From Clostridia bacterium (GTDB taxonomy: Bacteria; Bacillota; Clostridia; Christensenellales; Aristaeellaceae): 64,000 nt of DNA. Below the pieces are notes generated by a model. The model was not told where the DNA came from. It searched no databases and worked only from the letters and a program-made list of their open reading frames with translations. The position numbers were made by a program, and so were the translations under genes. The DNA is taken from the NCBI GenBank assembly GCA_017516765.1, contig JAFXBE010000019.1, positions 1-64,000 of the forward strand. Direction: 5' to 3'. This document shows positions 25,531 to 32,002 of the stretch, one piece after another. Numbering within the stretch: the stretch's first letter is position 1; each line of letters starts with the position of its first letter.

Positions 25531-26190
25531 ATGAAGCGTCTGTTTGTTGCTTTAGCGGTGCTGGGTGTGCTTTGCGCTGCTGTTCTGGCAGCCTGCAACC
25601 TTTGGATGGTGCACAGCACCAACCCCGCGATCTATACATTGGACAATGCAGAGAATCTGGAAGCCGATTGCATCCTCGTGCTGGGCTGCGGTCTGCGCCG
25701 GGATGGGTATCCCAGCCAGATGCTGTGCGACAGGCTGGATGTGGCCATTGAGGCGTATCGGATGGGACTTGCCCCGAAACTGCTGATGAGCGGCGACCAC
25801 GGCAGGGTGGAATACGACGAGGTAAATGCCATGAAGGATTATGCCATGGCAATGGGTGTTCCCTCTGAGGATATCTTCATGGATCACGCTGGTTTTTCTA
25901 CCTATGAGAGCATGTACCGCGCCAAGGAGATCTTCCGGTGTGAAAGGATCATTGCCGTCACTCAGACGTATCACCTGCATCGTGCAATCGCCAATGCCCG
26001 GGCGATGGGCATGCATGCGGTCGGTATTGCTTCCGATCAGCGTACCTATGCGCGCCAGTGGTATTTTGATCTGCGGGAGGCGGCTGCCAGAGTCAAAGAC
26101 ACAGTATATGGTCTGGCGAAGCCCCAGCCCACCTGCTTGGGGAAAGCCATTCCCATCTTCGGCAATGGCGATGTGACCAACGACCGTTGA
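25531..26190 (+). CDS. SanA/YdcF-like (DUF218) membrane-anchored protein
   Basis: 219 residues. One N-terminal hydrophobic anchor (residues ~4-24), then the DUF218 domain: ADCILVLGCGLRRDGYPSQMLCDRLD, LLMSGDHGRVEYDEVNAMKDYA, MDHAGFSTYESMYRAKEIF, and VTQTYHLHRAIANARAMG. In E. coli the SanA relative affects envelope permeability to vancomycin at high temperature; the biochemical activity is unknown. Own SD (GGAGGTTGG region); it stands between the aro operon terminator and tRNA-Pro. Confidence 0.85.
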   Translation: MKRLFVALAVLGVLCAAVLAACNLWMVHSTNPAIYTLDNAENLEADCILVLGCGLRRDGYPSQMLCDRLDVAIEAYRMGLAPKLLMSGDHGRVEYDEVNAMKDYAMAMGVPSEDIFMDHAGFSTYESMYRAKEIFRCERIIAVTQTYHLHRAIANARAMGMHAVGIASDQRTYARQWYFDLREAAARVKDTVYGLAKPQPTCLGKAIPIFGNGDVTNDR

Positions 26191-26280
26191 CCGGTATTGC
26201 GCCGCTGCAATGCTGAAAAGTCTTGCGGCGGCATAATTGTATGGTTTAGAAAAAGAAATCAAAAAATATGAAAAAAGTTG

Positions 26281-26309
26281 TTGACAAAGAACCATGCTCG
26301 TTATATAAT
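26281..26309 (+). promoter_or_regulatory. Consensus sigma-A promoter of tRNA-Pro
   Basis: TTGACA, 17-bp spacer, TATAAT, 31 bp before the tRNA. Confidence 0.88.
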
Positions 26310-26339
26310 ATCAAATGTTCCGCTAAGGAACGCAAACAA

Positions 26340-26416
26340 CTGGGTGTAGCGCAGTTTGGTAGCGTGCTTGAATGGGGTTCAAGAGGCCGGAGGTTCGAAT
26401 CCTCTCACCCAGACCA
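26340..26416 (+). tRNA. tRNA-Pro(GGG)
   Basis: Acceptor CTGGGTG pairs with CACCCAG; D arm GCGC/GCGT; anticodon stem CTTGA/TCAAG with loop ATGGGGT giving anticodon GGG; T loop TTCGAAT. CCA is encoded. 77 nt. Confidence 0.95.
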
Positions 26417-26420
26417 GAAA

Positions 26421-26445
26421 AACCGTTGCGATGCAACGGTTTTTT
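26421..26445 (+). terminator. Terminator of tRNA-Pro
   Basis: AACCGTTGC, GAT loop, GCAACGGTT, then TTTT. Confidence 0.88.
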
Positions 26446-26486
26446 CTTTTGCTTTTTCGAATGTGTTCCCATTGTGTTTATGACAA

Positions 26487-26520
26487 AATTCCCGAAGCAA
26501 GATCTGCTTCGGGAATTTTC
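26487..26520. terminator. Bidirectional terminator between tRNA-Pro and tRNA-Arg
   Basis: 13-bp perfect stem AATTCCCGAAGCA/TGCTTCGGGAATT with a 5-nt loop; T-rich on both strands. It should end tRNA-Arg on the minus strand. Confidence 0.8.
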
Positions 26521-26523
26521 TTT

Positions 26524-26600
26524 TGGTACGCCCGGTGCGATTCGAACGCATGACCTTCAGAGTCGGAGTCTGACACTCTATCCAACTGAGCTACGGGCGC
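26524..26600 (-). tRNA. tRNA-Arg(CCG)
   Basis: Minus strand: acceptor GCGCCCG/CGGGCGT, D arm GCTC/GAGT, anticodon stem TCAGA/TCTGA with loop CTCCGAC (anticodon CCG), T loop TTCGAAT, encoded CCA. The first T-stem pair is an A-C mismatch. Confidence 0.94.
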
Positions 26601-26727
26601 ACATGCGCTTTTGACAGCCATAGAATCATAGCACATTCAAAAAGCAAAGTCAACCTTTACGGGCAATTTCGCCCAAAAGCGACGGAAAGACTGTTGAGGC
26701 GAAAGATTGTTTGTGATGAAAATGTGA

Positions 26728-26756
26728 TTGAACTGTTGCCTTGATAATGGTATAAT
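26728..26756 (+). promoter_or_regulatory. Promoter of RnfG-like gene
   Basis: TTGAAC, 17-bp spacer, TATAAT, about 100 bp before the start codon. Confidence 0.7.
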
Positions 26757-26854
26757 ACTAGAGAATGAAAACGGAAATAGAATCGGCGGCTGCTGTAACC
26801 ACTTTGCATCAGTATACCGTTTGTTTCCAAATACCGAGGATGGAGTGAGCGATC

Positions 26855-27385
26855 TTGAAGAAAAAACAGGACTGGCTGATTCTGGGCGCAATCGCAATTA
26901 TCGCCGCGCTGCTGCTGGCGGGCACCAATCTGATCACCAAGGATCGTATCGCCGAACAGGCTTTGCTGGCGCAGCATGCATCCCGTTTGGTTGCATTGCC
27001 CGGTGCGGCAAATTTTGAAGAGGTCAAGGAAGAAGCCGAGGGCATCGACAATTGCTATGCCGGTCTGGCAGCCGATGGTTCCGTAATGGGGTATGTAACC
27101 CAGACCACAGCCAAGGGCTATGGCGGCGATATTGAAGTTATGGTCGGTGTGGATGCCAACGGCATTATTACCGGTCTTACCGCCGGCGGCAGCAATTTTT
27201 CCGAAACAGCCGGTGTGGGTACCCGTGTACAGGAAGAAGCATTCACCTCAACCTTCATCGGGCTCGACGCTACTCCTGTGGCAGGCGACAATGTGGAAAC
27301 GCTTTCCGGCGCAACTATTTCCTCCAAGGCTGTCATCGGCGGCGCCGCTGTAGCATACGACCATGCGGTCGGTCATCTGGAATAA
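26855..27385 (+). CDS. RnfG/NqrC-like FMN-binding protein
   Basis: 176 residues with TTG start following GGAGTGAG. One N-terminal membrane helix (~8-26), then an external FMN-binding domain ending in SGATISSKAV, where the Thr of SGAT (~154) is the residue that carries covalent FMN in RnfG/NqrC proteins. Size fits RnfG. No other rnf, nqr or apbE gene lies next to it: own promoter, own terminator, tRNA genes on both sides. It may supply a distant Rnf complex or a stand-alone extracytoplasmic electron carrier. Confidence 0.82.
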   Translation: MKKKQDWLILGAIAIIAALLLAGTNLITKDRIAEQALLAQHASRLVALPGAANFEEVKEEAEGIDNCYAGLAADGSVMGYVTQTTAKGYGGDIEVMVGVDANGIITGLTAGGSNFSETAGVGTRVQEEAFTSTFIGLDATPVAGDNVETLSGATISSKAVIGGAAVAYDHAVGHLE

Positions 27386-27395
27386 CCGTTTTTCG

Positions 27396-27429
27396 GTGCG
27401 GCAGTTATCAGTACTGCCGCACTTTTTTT
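27396..27429 (+). terminator. Terminator of RnfG-like gene
   Basis: GTGCGGCAGT/ACTGCCGCAC, 10 bp, 7-nt loop, then seven T. Confidence 0.9.
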
Positions 27430-27454
27430 ACAGAAAAAATATCAAAAATCCCTC

Positions 27455-27483
27455 TTGACAGAATAGGGGAGGGTGAATATAAT
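27455..27483 (+). promoter_or_regulatory. Consensus promoter of tRNA-Ser
   Basis: TTGACA, 17-bp spacer, TATAAT, 38 bp before tRNA-Ser. Confidence 0.88.
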
Positions 27484-27520
27484 ATATTTTGTTGCGGATA
27501 AGCAATGGCTATAAGCCGAT

Positions 27521-27611
27521 GGAGAGTTGGCTGAGTGGTCGAAGGCGCACGACTGGAAATCGTGTTTACGTTGATAGCGTAACTAGGGTTCAAATCCCTA
27601 ACTCTCCGCCA
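27521..27611 (+). tRNA. tRNA-Ser(GGA), integration site of the mobile element
   Basis: 91 nt including CCA. Acceptor GGAGAGT/ACTCTCC, anticodon stem CACGA/TCGTG with loop CTGGAAA (anticodon GGA), long variable arm TTTACGTTGATAGCGTAA typical of tRNA-Ser, T loop TTCAAAT. Its last 68 bases recur exactly at 32003-32070. Confidence 0.95.
27544..27611 (+). repeat. attL, 68-bp direct repeat within tRNA-Ser
   Basis: Identical to 32003-32070. Starts at GGCGCACG before the anticodon arm and ends at CCA. The flanking bases differ on both sides. The crossover point is probably in the anticodon or T arm, as is usual for tRNA-targeting integrases. Confidence 0.95.
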
Positions 27612-27655
27612 AAGGGAAGCGGTGCATGGTGTAAGCATGAACTGCAGACCTCCGC

Positions 27656-27687
27656 AAGCCCCGAGGGGTGCAACCCTCGGGGCTTTT
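27656..27687 (+). terminator. Terminator just inside the element, downstream of tRNA-Ser
   Basis: AAGCCCCGAGGG/CCCTCGGGGCTT, 12-bp perfect stem, 6-nt loop, TTTT. It gives the interrupted tRNA-Ser a new terminator 45 nt after CCA. Confidence 0.85.
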
Positions 27688-27821
27688 CTGCGCACTCTAT
27701 ACCCACTCTATACCGATATAGAGTAGTTTGGCAAATATTAAAAAACTGCGAAAAAAGAAGAAAAACGGAGAAACAAAGAGGTAAACCGGAAGATCTTCCG
27801 CAAAACGGAAGAAAACGGAGT

Positions 27822-27850
27822 TTGACAACCATCCGCAAACCGAATATATA
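27822..27850 (+). promoter_or_regulatory. Promoter for candidate short RNA
   Basis: TTGACA, 17-bp spacer, TATATA (or TATATT at 19 bp). AT-rich, in contrast to the surroundings. Confidence 0.55.
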
Positions 27851-27856
27851 TTACTA

Positions 27857-27961
27857 AAGCTGAAATTGGGTTTTCCCTTTAGATAATATATATATATATA
27901 TATTCAAAGTGGAACTCTGCCCGAAGCACTTCCACGAACCGCCCCCGAGGGGCTTTTTCTT
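27857..27961 (+). ncRNA. Candidate short structured RNA in the element
   Basis: Between a good promoter and an intrinsic terminator (GCCCC, CGA, GGGGC, then TTTTT at 27941-27958) lie about 100 nt without a start codon plus SD. Hairpins visible: CTAAAG/CTTTAG (27854-27882) and GTGGAA/TTCCAC (27909-27935), separated by an AT-dinucleotide run. It could be a regulator of the adjacent minus-strand genes or of excision. No known RNA family recognised. Confidence 0.4.
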
Positions 27962-28157
27962 TTGTCCAGGAGCGGAGGGTACCCAGATCGGCGGCGCCGA
28001 TCGGCAGCCAGAGCGCCGGAGCAGCTGACGCCAACAGATCGAAAAAATGGAGATATTGAACGAAAACCCCCGTATTTCGACTACTTAAGTACAAAAATTG
28101 CAAGAAATTTGCAATATTGGCAGCCAAGATGCAAAAAAGAGGGGTTTTGTTTGGAAT
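27962..28157. other. Non-coding stretch of the element
   Basis: No convincing gene. Contains a hairpin GATCGGC/GCCGATC (27986-28002) followed by GCCGATCGGCAGC, a 13-mer found again in the 16-bp palindrome at 30143-30158. The rest is A-rich. Confidence 0.4.
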
Positions 28158-28194
28158 AGCAAAGCCCCCACGTTAGGCGCGTGGGGGCTTTGCT
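28158..28194. terminator. Strong inverted repeat, bidirectional terminator-like
   Basis: A 15-bp perfect stem AGCAAAGCCCCCACG with its complement, 7-nt loop TTAGGCG. It lies 50 bp past the end of the minus-strand HTH/micro-ORF pair and probably terminates it; T-tracts are inside the stem (CTTTGC). Confidence 0.65.
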
Positions 28195-28244
28195 GCACAC
28201 AGGTAGGACGTACAACCAGAGTATACCAGAACCGCCGCAGCAGT

Positions 28245-28382
28245 TCAATGCAGCACCGGCGCGCCGGTGCGCATTGTGTATGCCAGCAGGATAGAAAGCA
28301 CCGCTTCCCGGTCGGCTTCGGCGATCTGGGCGAGCAGTTCGGTGCCTTCGGCTATGAATGCGATCTGAAGCAAACCGAACAC
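28245..28382 (-). CDS. 45-residue micro-protein coupled to HTH gene
   Basis: Starts with GTG one base after the stop of the upstream gene (TGA-G-GTG), so translation would depend on coupling. Sequence begins VFGLLQIAFIAEGTELLAQI and is mostly amphipathic helix with Asp/Glu, ending APVLH. No independent SD. No recognisable family. Real coding status is uncertain; helix-like composition and tight junction support it. Confidence 0.35.
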   Translation of the reverse strand: MFGLLQIAFIAEGTELLAQIAEADREAVLSILLAYTMRTGAPVLH

Positions 28383-28383
28383 C

Positions 28384-28986
28384 TCACGATCTGGGCAGAG
28401 GGCGGGAAAGGATCCTGTCAAGCTCTGCCAGCTCAGCCGGAGTATACCGTGGTATTTTGGAATGCTGAACAAGCTCATCGAAACTAAGCTGCCCTTCCAG
28501 CGGCTTGTGATCGGCGGGCAGCTGCTGCCTGTGCAGCTGCTGCCGCTGATCCTTCACATGATTGGGGAAGTTTGTGCCGGGGATCGGCTGCCGGCAGCGT
28601 CCATAGTGCGGGACCGGCAGCCGATCCGGAGCAGCTTCGCCCCGATCTGACGCACGCTGCCGCCGCCAGCGGCGGCGAGCCATGCTCCGCTGCCATGTGG
28701 ACGAGCGGAAGTGTTTTGCACCTTCGCCGCGATCGAATTTCTTCTGTCCTGCGAATACGCACAGCTGCCACCGGGGAACCAGAGCGTTAACAGCCTGAAC
28801 CCGCACCAGCACACCAACAGACGGATGCAGCAGCACCCAACGGCGAGCGGTCTGGTATGAACAGCCCCACTCCTTTGCAGCCTTACGCAGATTCCAGAAG
28901 TGCAGCTGAAAAAACTTCTGGTCTTGCGGCATGGTAAAAGCCCTGCCGGGATACGACTGGATGTCTGTACGATCTGAGACCCGCAC
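28384..28986 (-). CDS. Helix-turn-helix protein of the mobile element
   Basis: 200 residues from GTG 28986, preceded by AAAGGGGG with 9 nt; ATG 28932 is an alternative with a poor SD. A helix-turn-helix is recognisable near residues 32-50 (NLRKAAKEWGCSYQTARRWV), followed by PSVGVLVRVQAVNALVPRW, similar to excisionase/AlpA-type winged helices. The middle is very basic (QRSMARRRWRRQR) and the C-terminus is acidic with a SFDELVQ helix. Possible excisionase, regulator or DNA-processing protein of the element. The promoter is not clear; a minus-strand terminator lies just upstream at 29108-29133. Confidence 0.55.
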   Translation of the reverse strand: MRVSDRTDIQSYPGRAFTMPQDQKFFQLHFWNLRKAAKEWGCSYQTARRWVLLHPSVGVLVRVQAVNALVPRWQLCVFAGQKKFDRGEGAKHFRSSTWQRSMARRRWRRQRASDRGEAAPDRLPVPHYGRCRQPIPGTNFPNHVKDQRQQLHRQQLPADHKPLEGQLSFDELVQHSKIPRYTPAELAELDRILSRPLPRS

Positions 28987-29101
28987 CGGCACACACCCCC
29001 TTTATAAACAGCAGCCCGGAGGGCTGCAACCTGTTACCATGATACCGCCGAAACCCTTGCAGCGCAAGCGGTTTTATGAAAAGCATACCAGTAAAGCAAA
29101 C

Positions 29102-29133
29102 AAAAGAGCGCACCCGTTTGGCTTAGGGTGCGC
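29102..29133 (-). terminator. Minus-strand terminator upstream of HTH gene
   Basis: GCGCACCC/GGGTGCGC perfect 8-bp stem, 10-nt loop; read on the minus strand it is followed by TCTTTTG. Confidence 0.65.
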
Positions 29134-29212
29134 CCAAATGGCTATCACGAATCATCACGCATACCAATTATAGCACCAAATGCACGGTATGGCAACGGTT
29201 TTGTACACTTTC

Positions 29213-29242
29213 AGAAAAGTATACCAGAGAAAAGTATACCAG
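29213..29242 (+). repeat. Two tandem copies of a 15-bp repeat
   Basis: AGAAAAGTATACCAG occurs at 29213-29227 and again at 29228-29242 without change. AGTATACCAG also occurs alone at 28221-28230. Spacing of about 1.5 helical turns suggests a protein-binding site such as a replication iteron, regulator operator or recombinase arm site. Confidence 0.6.
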
Positions 29243-29511
29243 CGATGTGGAAAAACGCTGGTTCCGATCCGATGGCCAACATCAGACAGGACACATCCGG
29301 TCGGATCCAGCAACCATCACCGGCAGCGGCAGCCCTGCCCCTGCAGCGCTGCCGCCAACAGCACCGGCAGCAGCCACCAGAGCAGCCGAAGGGAACCCTT
29401 GCAGGATGCCGCACAATGGCCGGAGCAAGGGCGGCAGGCTGTGCCCTGCCCCCTTGCGCAGGGCAAAACAGGCGGCATCCTGGCAAGGGCTGCGGCAACC
29501 CCGGCAGCATC

Positions 29512-29712
29512 ATGCAGGGGGGTGAGGGGGGCAGCAGCCCCCCACACAGCGGGGGTGAAGGGGGCGGCAAGCCCCCATAGAGCAGGGGGCAAAGGGGGGC
29601 GGCAGCCCCCTCATAGCGGGGGCGAAGGGGGCAGCAAGCCCCCAATACCGGGGCGGCGAAGCCTGCCCCGTCCGTGCGCAGGGGTAGAGGGGGCGGCAGC
29701 CCCCCTATGGAG
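29512..29712. repeat. Array of G-rich hairpin repeats, about 31-34 bp period
   Basis: Four to five imperfect copies of A-GGGGGC(A/G)GCA(A)GCCCCC followed by a short ATAG-type spacer and GGGGG(C/T)GA. Each copy can form a hairpin with a 5-6 bp C/G stem. Copies centre near 29537, 29571, 29606, 29635 and 29697. Not CRISPR-like, since the spacers are short and similar. Confidence 0.65.
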
Positions 29713-30021
29713 CGAAGCGCAGCGCAGCGAACATGGGGTGGGACAGCCAAGAAAGGCGGTGTAGGGCTGTGGGGGTGAGGGTGCGCAGCCCCGAAAGTGA
29801 AGGATGGGCACGCGGGCCGCTTGCGGCCACGTGTGGCCACCTGAACGGCCCGGACAGCCCTGCCCGCCGACAGGAGCCCCCCGCCCCCTGCCCATATACC
29901 CCCTAGAGCGGAGCCCCCGCATCTAATGGAGCGCGGCCGGATAGGCCGCGCAGACCGCTTTTTTGGGGGGGAAGGAGGTTGGGGTGTGGGGTGCCGGTAG
30001 GGGGTGCGGGGGCTGAGCGGC

Positions 30022-30045
30022 GGGGAAGGGGAGGGGGAAGGGGGG
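30022..30045 (+). other. G-quadruplex-like motif
   Basis: Four runs of 4, 4, 5 and 6 G separated by AA, A and AA on the plus strand, within a longer stretch (29960-30050) of G runs. Confidence 0.6.
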
Positions 30046-30103
30046 CGACACCACCAGCACCGTGGGCGGGAACTGTATGCTTAAGACCCGCTCCGGAGAG
30101 CAC

Positions 30104-30128
30104 AAAAAGCCCCCTCCGGAGAGGGGGC
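30104..30128 (-). terminator. Terminator of DnaD-like operon
   Basis: Minus strand GCCCCCTC, 4-nt loop, GAGGGGGC, then TTTTTG. Lies about 70 bp past the last small gene. Confidence 0.8.
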
Positions 30129-30196
30129 GAGGGTGTGCCGGTGCTGCCGATCGGCAGCGGCGGTAGTTGATCGATTTTCCTGTTTTTGTTGATCGC

Positions 30197-30409
30197 TTAC
30201 GTTGGGAAGACCTTCAGATTATTGCCCAGATCGTAATTGATACCATACGAAACCAGATTGTAGATGATTGTATCGATCTCGCCGTGGGGCTTGTCCGGGC
30301 AGATTTCAGAAAGCGCTTTATGCATCATGCCGACCACGACAAGAAATTCTGCACTGATCGTATCGAGATTGCCATCTATGCTGGCAGTATTATCACAGAC
30401 GCGTATCAC
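30197..30409 (-). CDS. Small element protein, 70 residues
   Basis: Begins with GTG overlapping the stop of the preceding gene (GTGA), implying coupling. Sequence MIRVCDNTASIDGNLDTISA..., acidic and soluble, with a hydrophobic FLVVVGMMHKAL helix and a C-terminal YNLVSYGINYDLGNNL. No family recognised. Third gene of a minus-strand operon with the DnaD-like gene; terminated at 30104-30128. Confidence 0.55.
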   Translation of the reverse strand: MIRVCDNTASIDGNLDTISAEFLVVVGMMHKALSEICPDKPHGEIDTIIYNLVSYGINYDLGNNLKVFPT

Positions 30410-30588
30410 GTTGACACCCCTTCCCGGTTTGTAGAGCTATTCAGCAGATGCAGTAAATATTGTTCCCAGCAGGAGGTGCAGTCGGCACAGCCATCGTCTT
30501 CTGCATCCCTGCACAGATGGAATTCCTGCCGCTCTGGGCATTCATCATGGAGGATTGCCAGGGCAGCATGATACAGGTCGTATTGCAT
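30406..30588 (-). CDS. Small Cys-rich element protein, 60 residues
   Basis: ATG 30588 follows AAAGGCGG with 5 nt. Five Cys: one near residue 17, then C-x8-..C-x2-C-x2-C (LCRDAEDDGCADCTSCW), which could bind zinc. Acidic overall. Starts 24 bp after the DnaD-like gene and overlaps the next small gene by 4 bp. No known family; may be a regulator or replication accessory. Confidence 0.6.
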   Translation of the reverse strand: MQYDLYHAALAILHDECPERQEFHLCRDAEDDGCADCTSCWEQYLLHLLNSSTNREGVST

Positions 30589-30612
30589 AGTAACCGCCTT
30601 TCTTTGACCATC

Positions 30613-31026
30613 TCATGAATAGATGTGATGCGTAACAAATTCGTGGTATGTATCTTCAGACAAGATACCATCTCTGAAATGCTGTGTAAGCTCCTGGAGT
30701 GTTGGCAGATTCTTTTGGTAGTACCCCGGTCGATAGCCAGGGCGATCACGAAAGGCAGCGCACGCCCGGTTGAAATCGGCAGCGGTTTTGCTGCCCAATA
30801 TAATTTGCCTATCGATTACGGCTTTGGCATATGCCCACGTTGGGCGGGGTGCATGCTCTGCTGTGTATTCCAGTGCGGCACATAGCAGCGAAGGGTCGGC
30901 GATTTCCAATTGCTTCGCCATCTGCAACCGGACAGACGGCGCAGCCGGATAGCCCAACATACTTCTGTAACATTCAAGGACGATTGTGGGAACGGGAGTT
31001 CTTGCGCATGATGTAGTGATTGCCAT
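30613..31026 (-). CDS. DnaD-domain-like replication protein of the element
   Basis: 137 residues from ATG 31026 (GGAGG, 10 nt). Residues ~25-80 resemble the C-terminal DnaD/DnaB_2 domain found in primosome proteins and phage replication initiators (helical, ending WAYAKAVIDRQIILGSKT, compare the YxxAILxxW pattern). A Tyr-Gln motif follows (PGYYQKNLPTL). Smaller than full DnaD and lacking an N-terminal winged helix. Transcribed away from the integrase, with 54 bp between them. Likely loads host helicase on the element origin; this is inference. Confidence 0.6.
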   Translation of the reverse strand: MAITTSCARTPVPTIVLECYRSMLGYPAAPSVRLQMAKQLEIADPSLLCAALEYTAEHAPRPTWAYAKAVIDRQIILGSKTAADFNRACAAFRDRPGYRPGYYQKNLPTLQELTQHFRDGILSEDTYHEFVTHHIYS

Positions 31027-31051
31027 TTTGGGAAAACCTCCGCATAATGTA

Positions 31052-31068
31052 CCCATGCAAGGCATGGG
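31052..31068. promoter_or_regulatory. Inverted repeat between DnaD-like and integrase genes
   Basis: CCCATGC, AAG, GCATGGG: a perfect 7-bp inverted repeat in the 54-bp divergent gap. Its right arm runs into the integrase SD (GGGGAGGG), so as RNA it could occlude ribosome binding; as DNA it could be an operator for both genes. Confidence 0.5.
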
Positions 31069-31080
31069 GAGGGCAGAAAA

Positions 31081-31992
31081 ATGCGGACGGGTGAATACCT
31101 TGATTTGTGGATGGAAACCTATGTGATACCGAAACGAGCACCCAGCACAGCGGCTTGTTACCGGCGAGCTATCGCGGCGTTTCCCCCGCAGCTCCTTAAC
31201 ATGGAGCTGGAGCAGCTCAACGGGCTCCACATCCAAGCGGCTTTGAACCGCAAAGAGAGTAAGCACCCCAGAGCAGCGCAGCTGATGTATGCAACGCTGA
31301 ATTGTGCCATGAGCAGGGCTGTACGTTTGCGCCTGATCCGGTATAGCCCCATGGATGGCGTAGACAAGCCAGCACACAAGCCGCGAAAAACGGCTGTTCT
31401 TTCAGCTGATGAGCTGGCCCGCTATCTGGTAGCTGCCAAGAGCAGCGACCACTACCCGCTGTTGCTGTTGATGGCTACCTGTGGACTGCGCCGGGGGGAA
31501 GCCCTTGGGGCAACATGGGCAGCCATAACCGGGGATGAACTGCACATAACCCAACAGCGGCAGAAGGCAGCCGGGAAGCTGGCAACCAGACCGCTTAAGA
31601 GCGAGAGCAGCAACAGGGTTATACCGCTGCCGTCTGCTGTCCTGGCAGAGCTTCGAGCGTGGCCGCATAGATCGCTTGCCGGGTGGATCCTCGACACCAC
31701 GCCGGACAAACTGTACAAGGCACATCTGAAGGTGATAGCCTGGGCACAGCTGCCGAAGATCTCTTTGCATGGGCTTCGGCATTCCATGGCCGCCGCCATG
31801 GCAGCCGATGGGACACCCATAAAGATCTTACAGGGCATTCTTGGGCACAGCCATTACCAGCTGACCGCCGATTTGTACGCCGATCACATCCGTTCGGATG
31901 CGTACCGGGCAGACCTTGAGCGGCTCTCCGGAAGGGTGCTTTTTGGTATCGGTTGTCAAGGTACGGGAAACCAAGGCGGCGTAAGGGTTTGA
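31081..31992 (+). CDS. int: Tyrosine recombinase (integrase) of the element
   Basis: Catalyses site-specific integration and excision at tRNA-Ser. 303 residues. N-terminal SAM-like core-binding domain (1-~100), then the catalytic domain with Arg ~137 (CGLRRGEAL), His ~230 and Arg ~233 (HGLRHS), His ~256 (GHSHYQ) and the nucleophile Tyr ~266 (DLYADH). All catalytic residues are present, so it should be active. The stop is 10 bp before attR, the standard position for such elements. SD GGGGAGGG. Compact: no long N-terminal arm-binding domain is visible. Confidence 0.93.
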   Translation: MRTGEYLDLWMETYVIPKRAPSTAACYRRAIAAFPPQLLNMELEQLNGLHIQAALNRKESKHPRAAQLMYATLNCAMSRAVRLRLIRYSPMDGVDKPAHKPRKTAVLSADELARYLVAAKSSDHYPLLLLMATCGLRRGEALGATWAAITGDELHITQQRQKAAGKLATRPLKSESSNRVIPLPSAVLAELRAWPHRSLAGWILDTTPDKLYKAHLKVIAWAQLPKISLHGLRHSMAAAMAADGTPIKILQGILGHSHYQLTADLYADHIRSDAYRADLERLSGRVLFGIGCQGTGNQGGVRV

Positions 31993-32002
31993 GCCGATTT
32001 CC

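Larger units (their letters stand above)
28987..30196. other. 1.2-kb non-coding region of the element
   Basis: No frame here combines an SD with protein-like composition. It holds, in order, a small GC hairpin at the HTH gene leader, a minus-strand terminator, the 15-bp tandem repeat, the hairpin-repeat array, a purine-rich G-run stretch, another minus-strand terminator and a 16-bp palindrome (30143-30158). It could be an origin or packaging/partition region. Confidence 0.5.

Noticed and set aside
29512..29712. CRISPR array
   Set aside because: Repeats are imperfect palindromic G/C tracts with 4-14 bp similar spacers; no unique spacers of 30-40 bp and no cas genes.
29180..29764. Plus-strand frame through the G-rich repeats
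   Set aside because: The translation is Gly/Ala/Pro/Arg low-complexity produced by the hairpin repeats; no SD and no domain.
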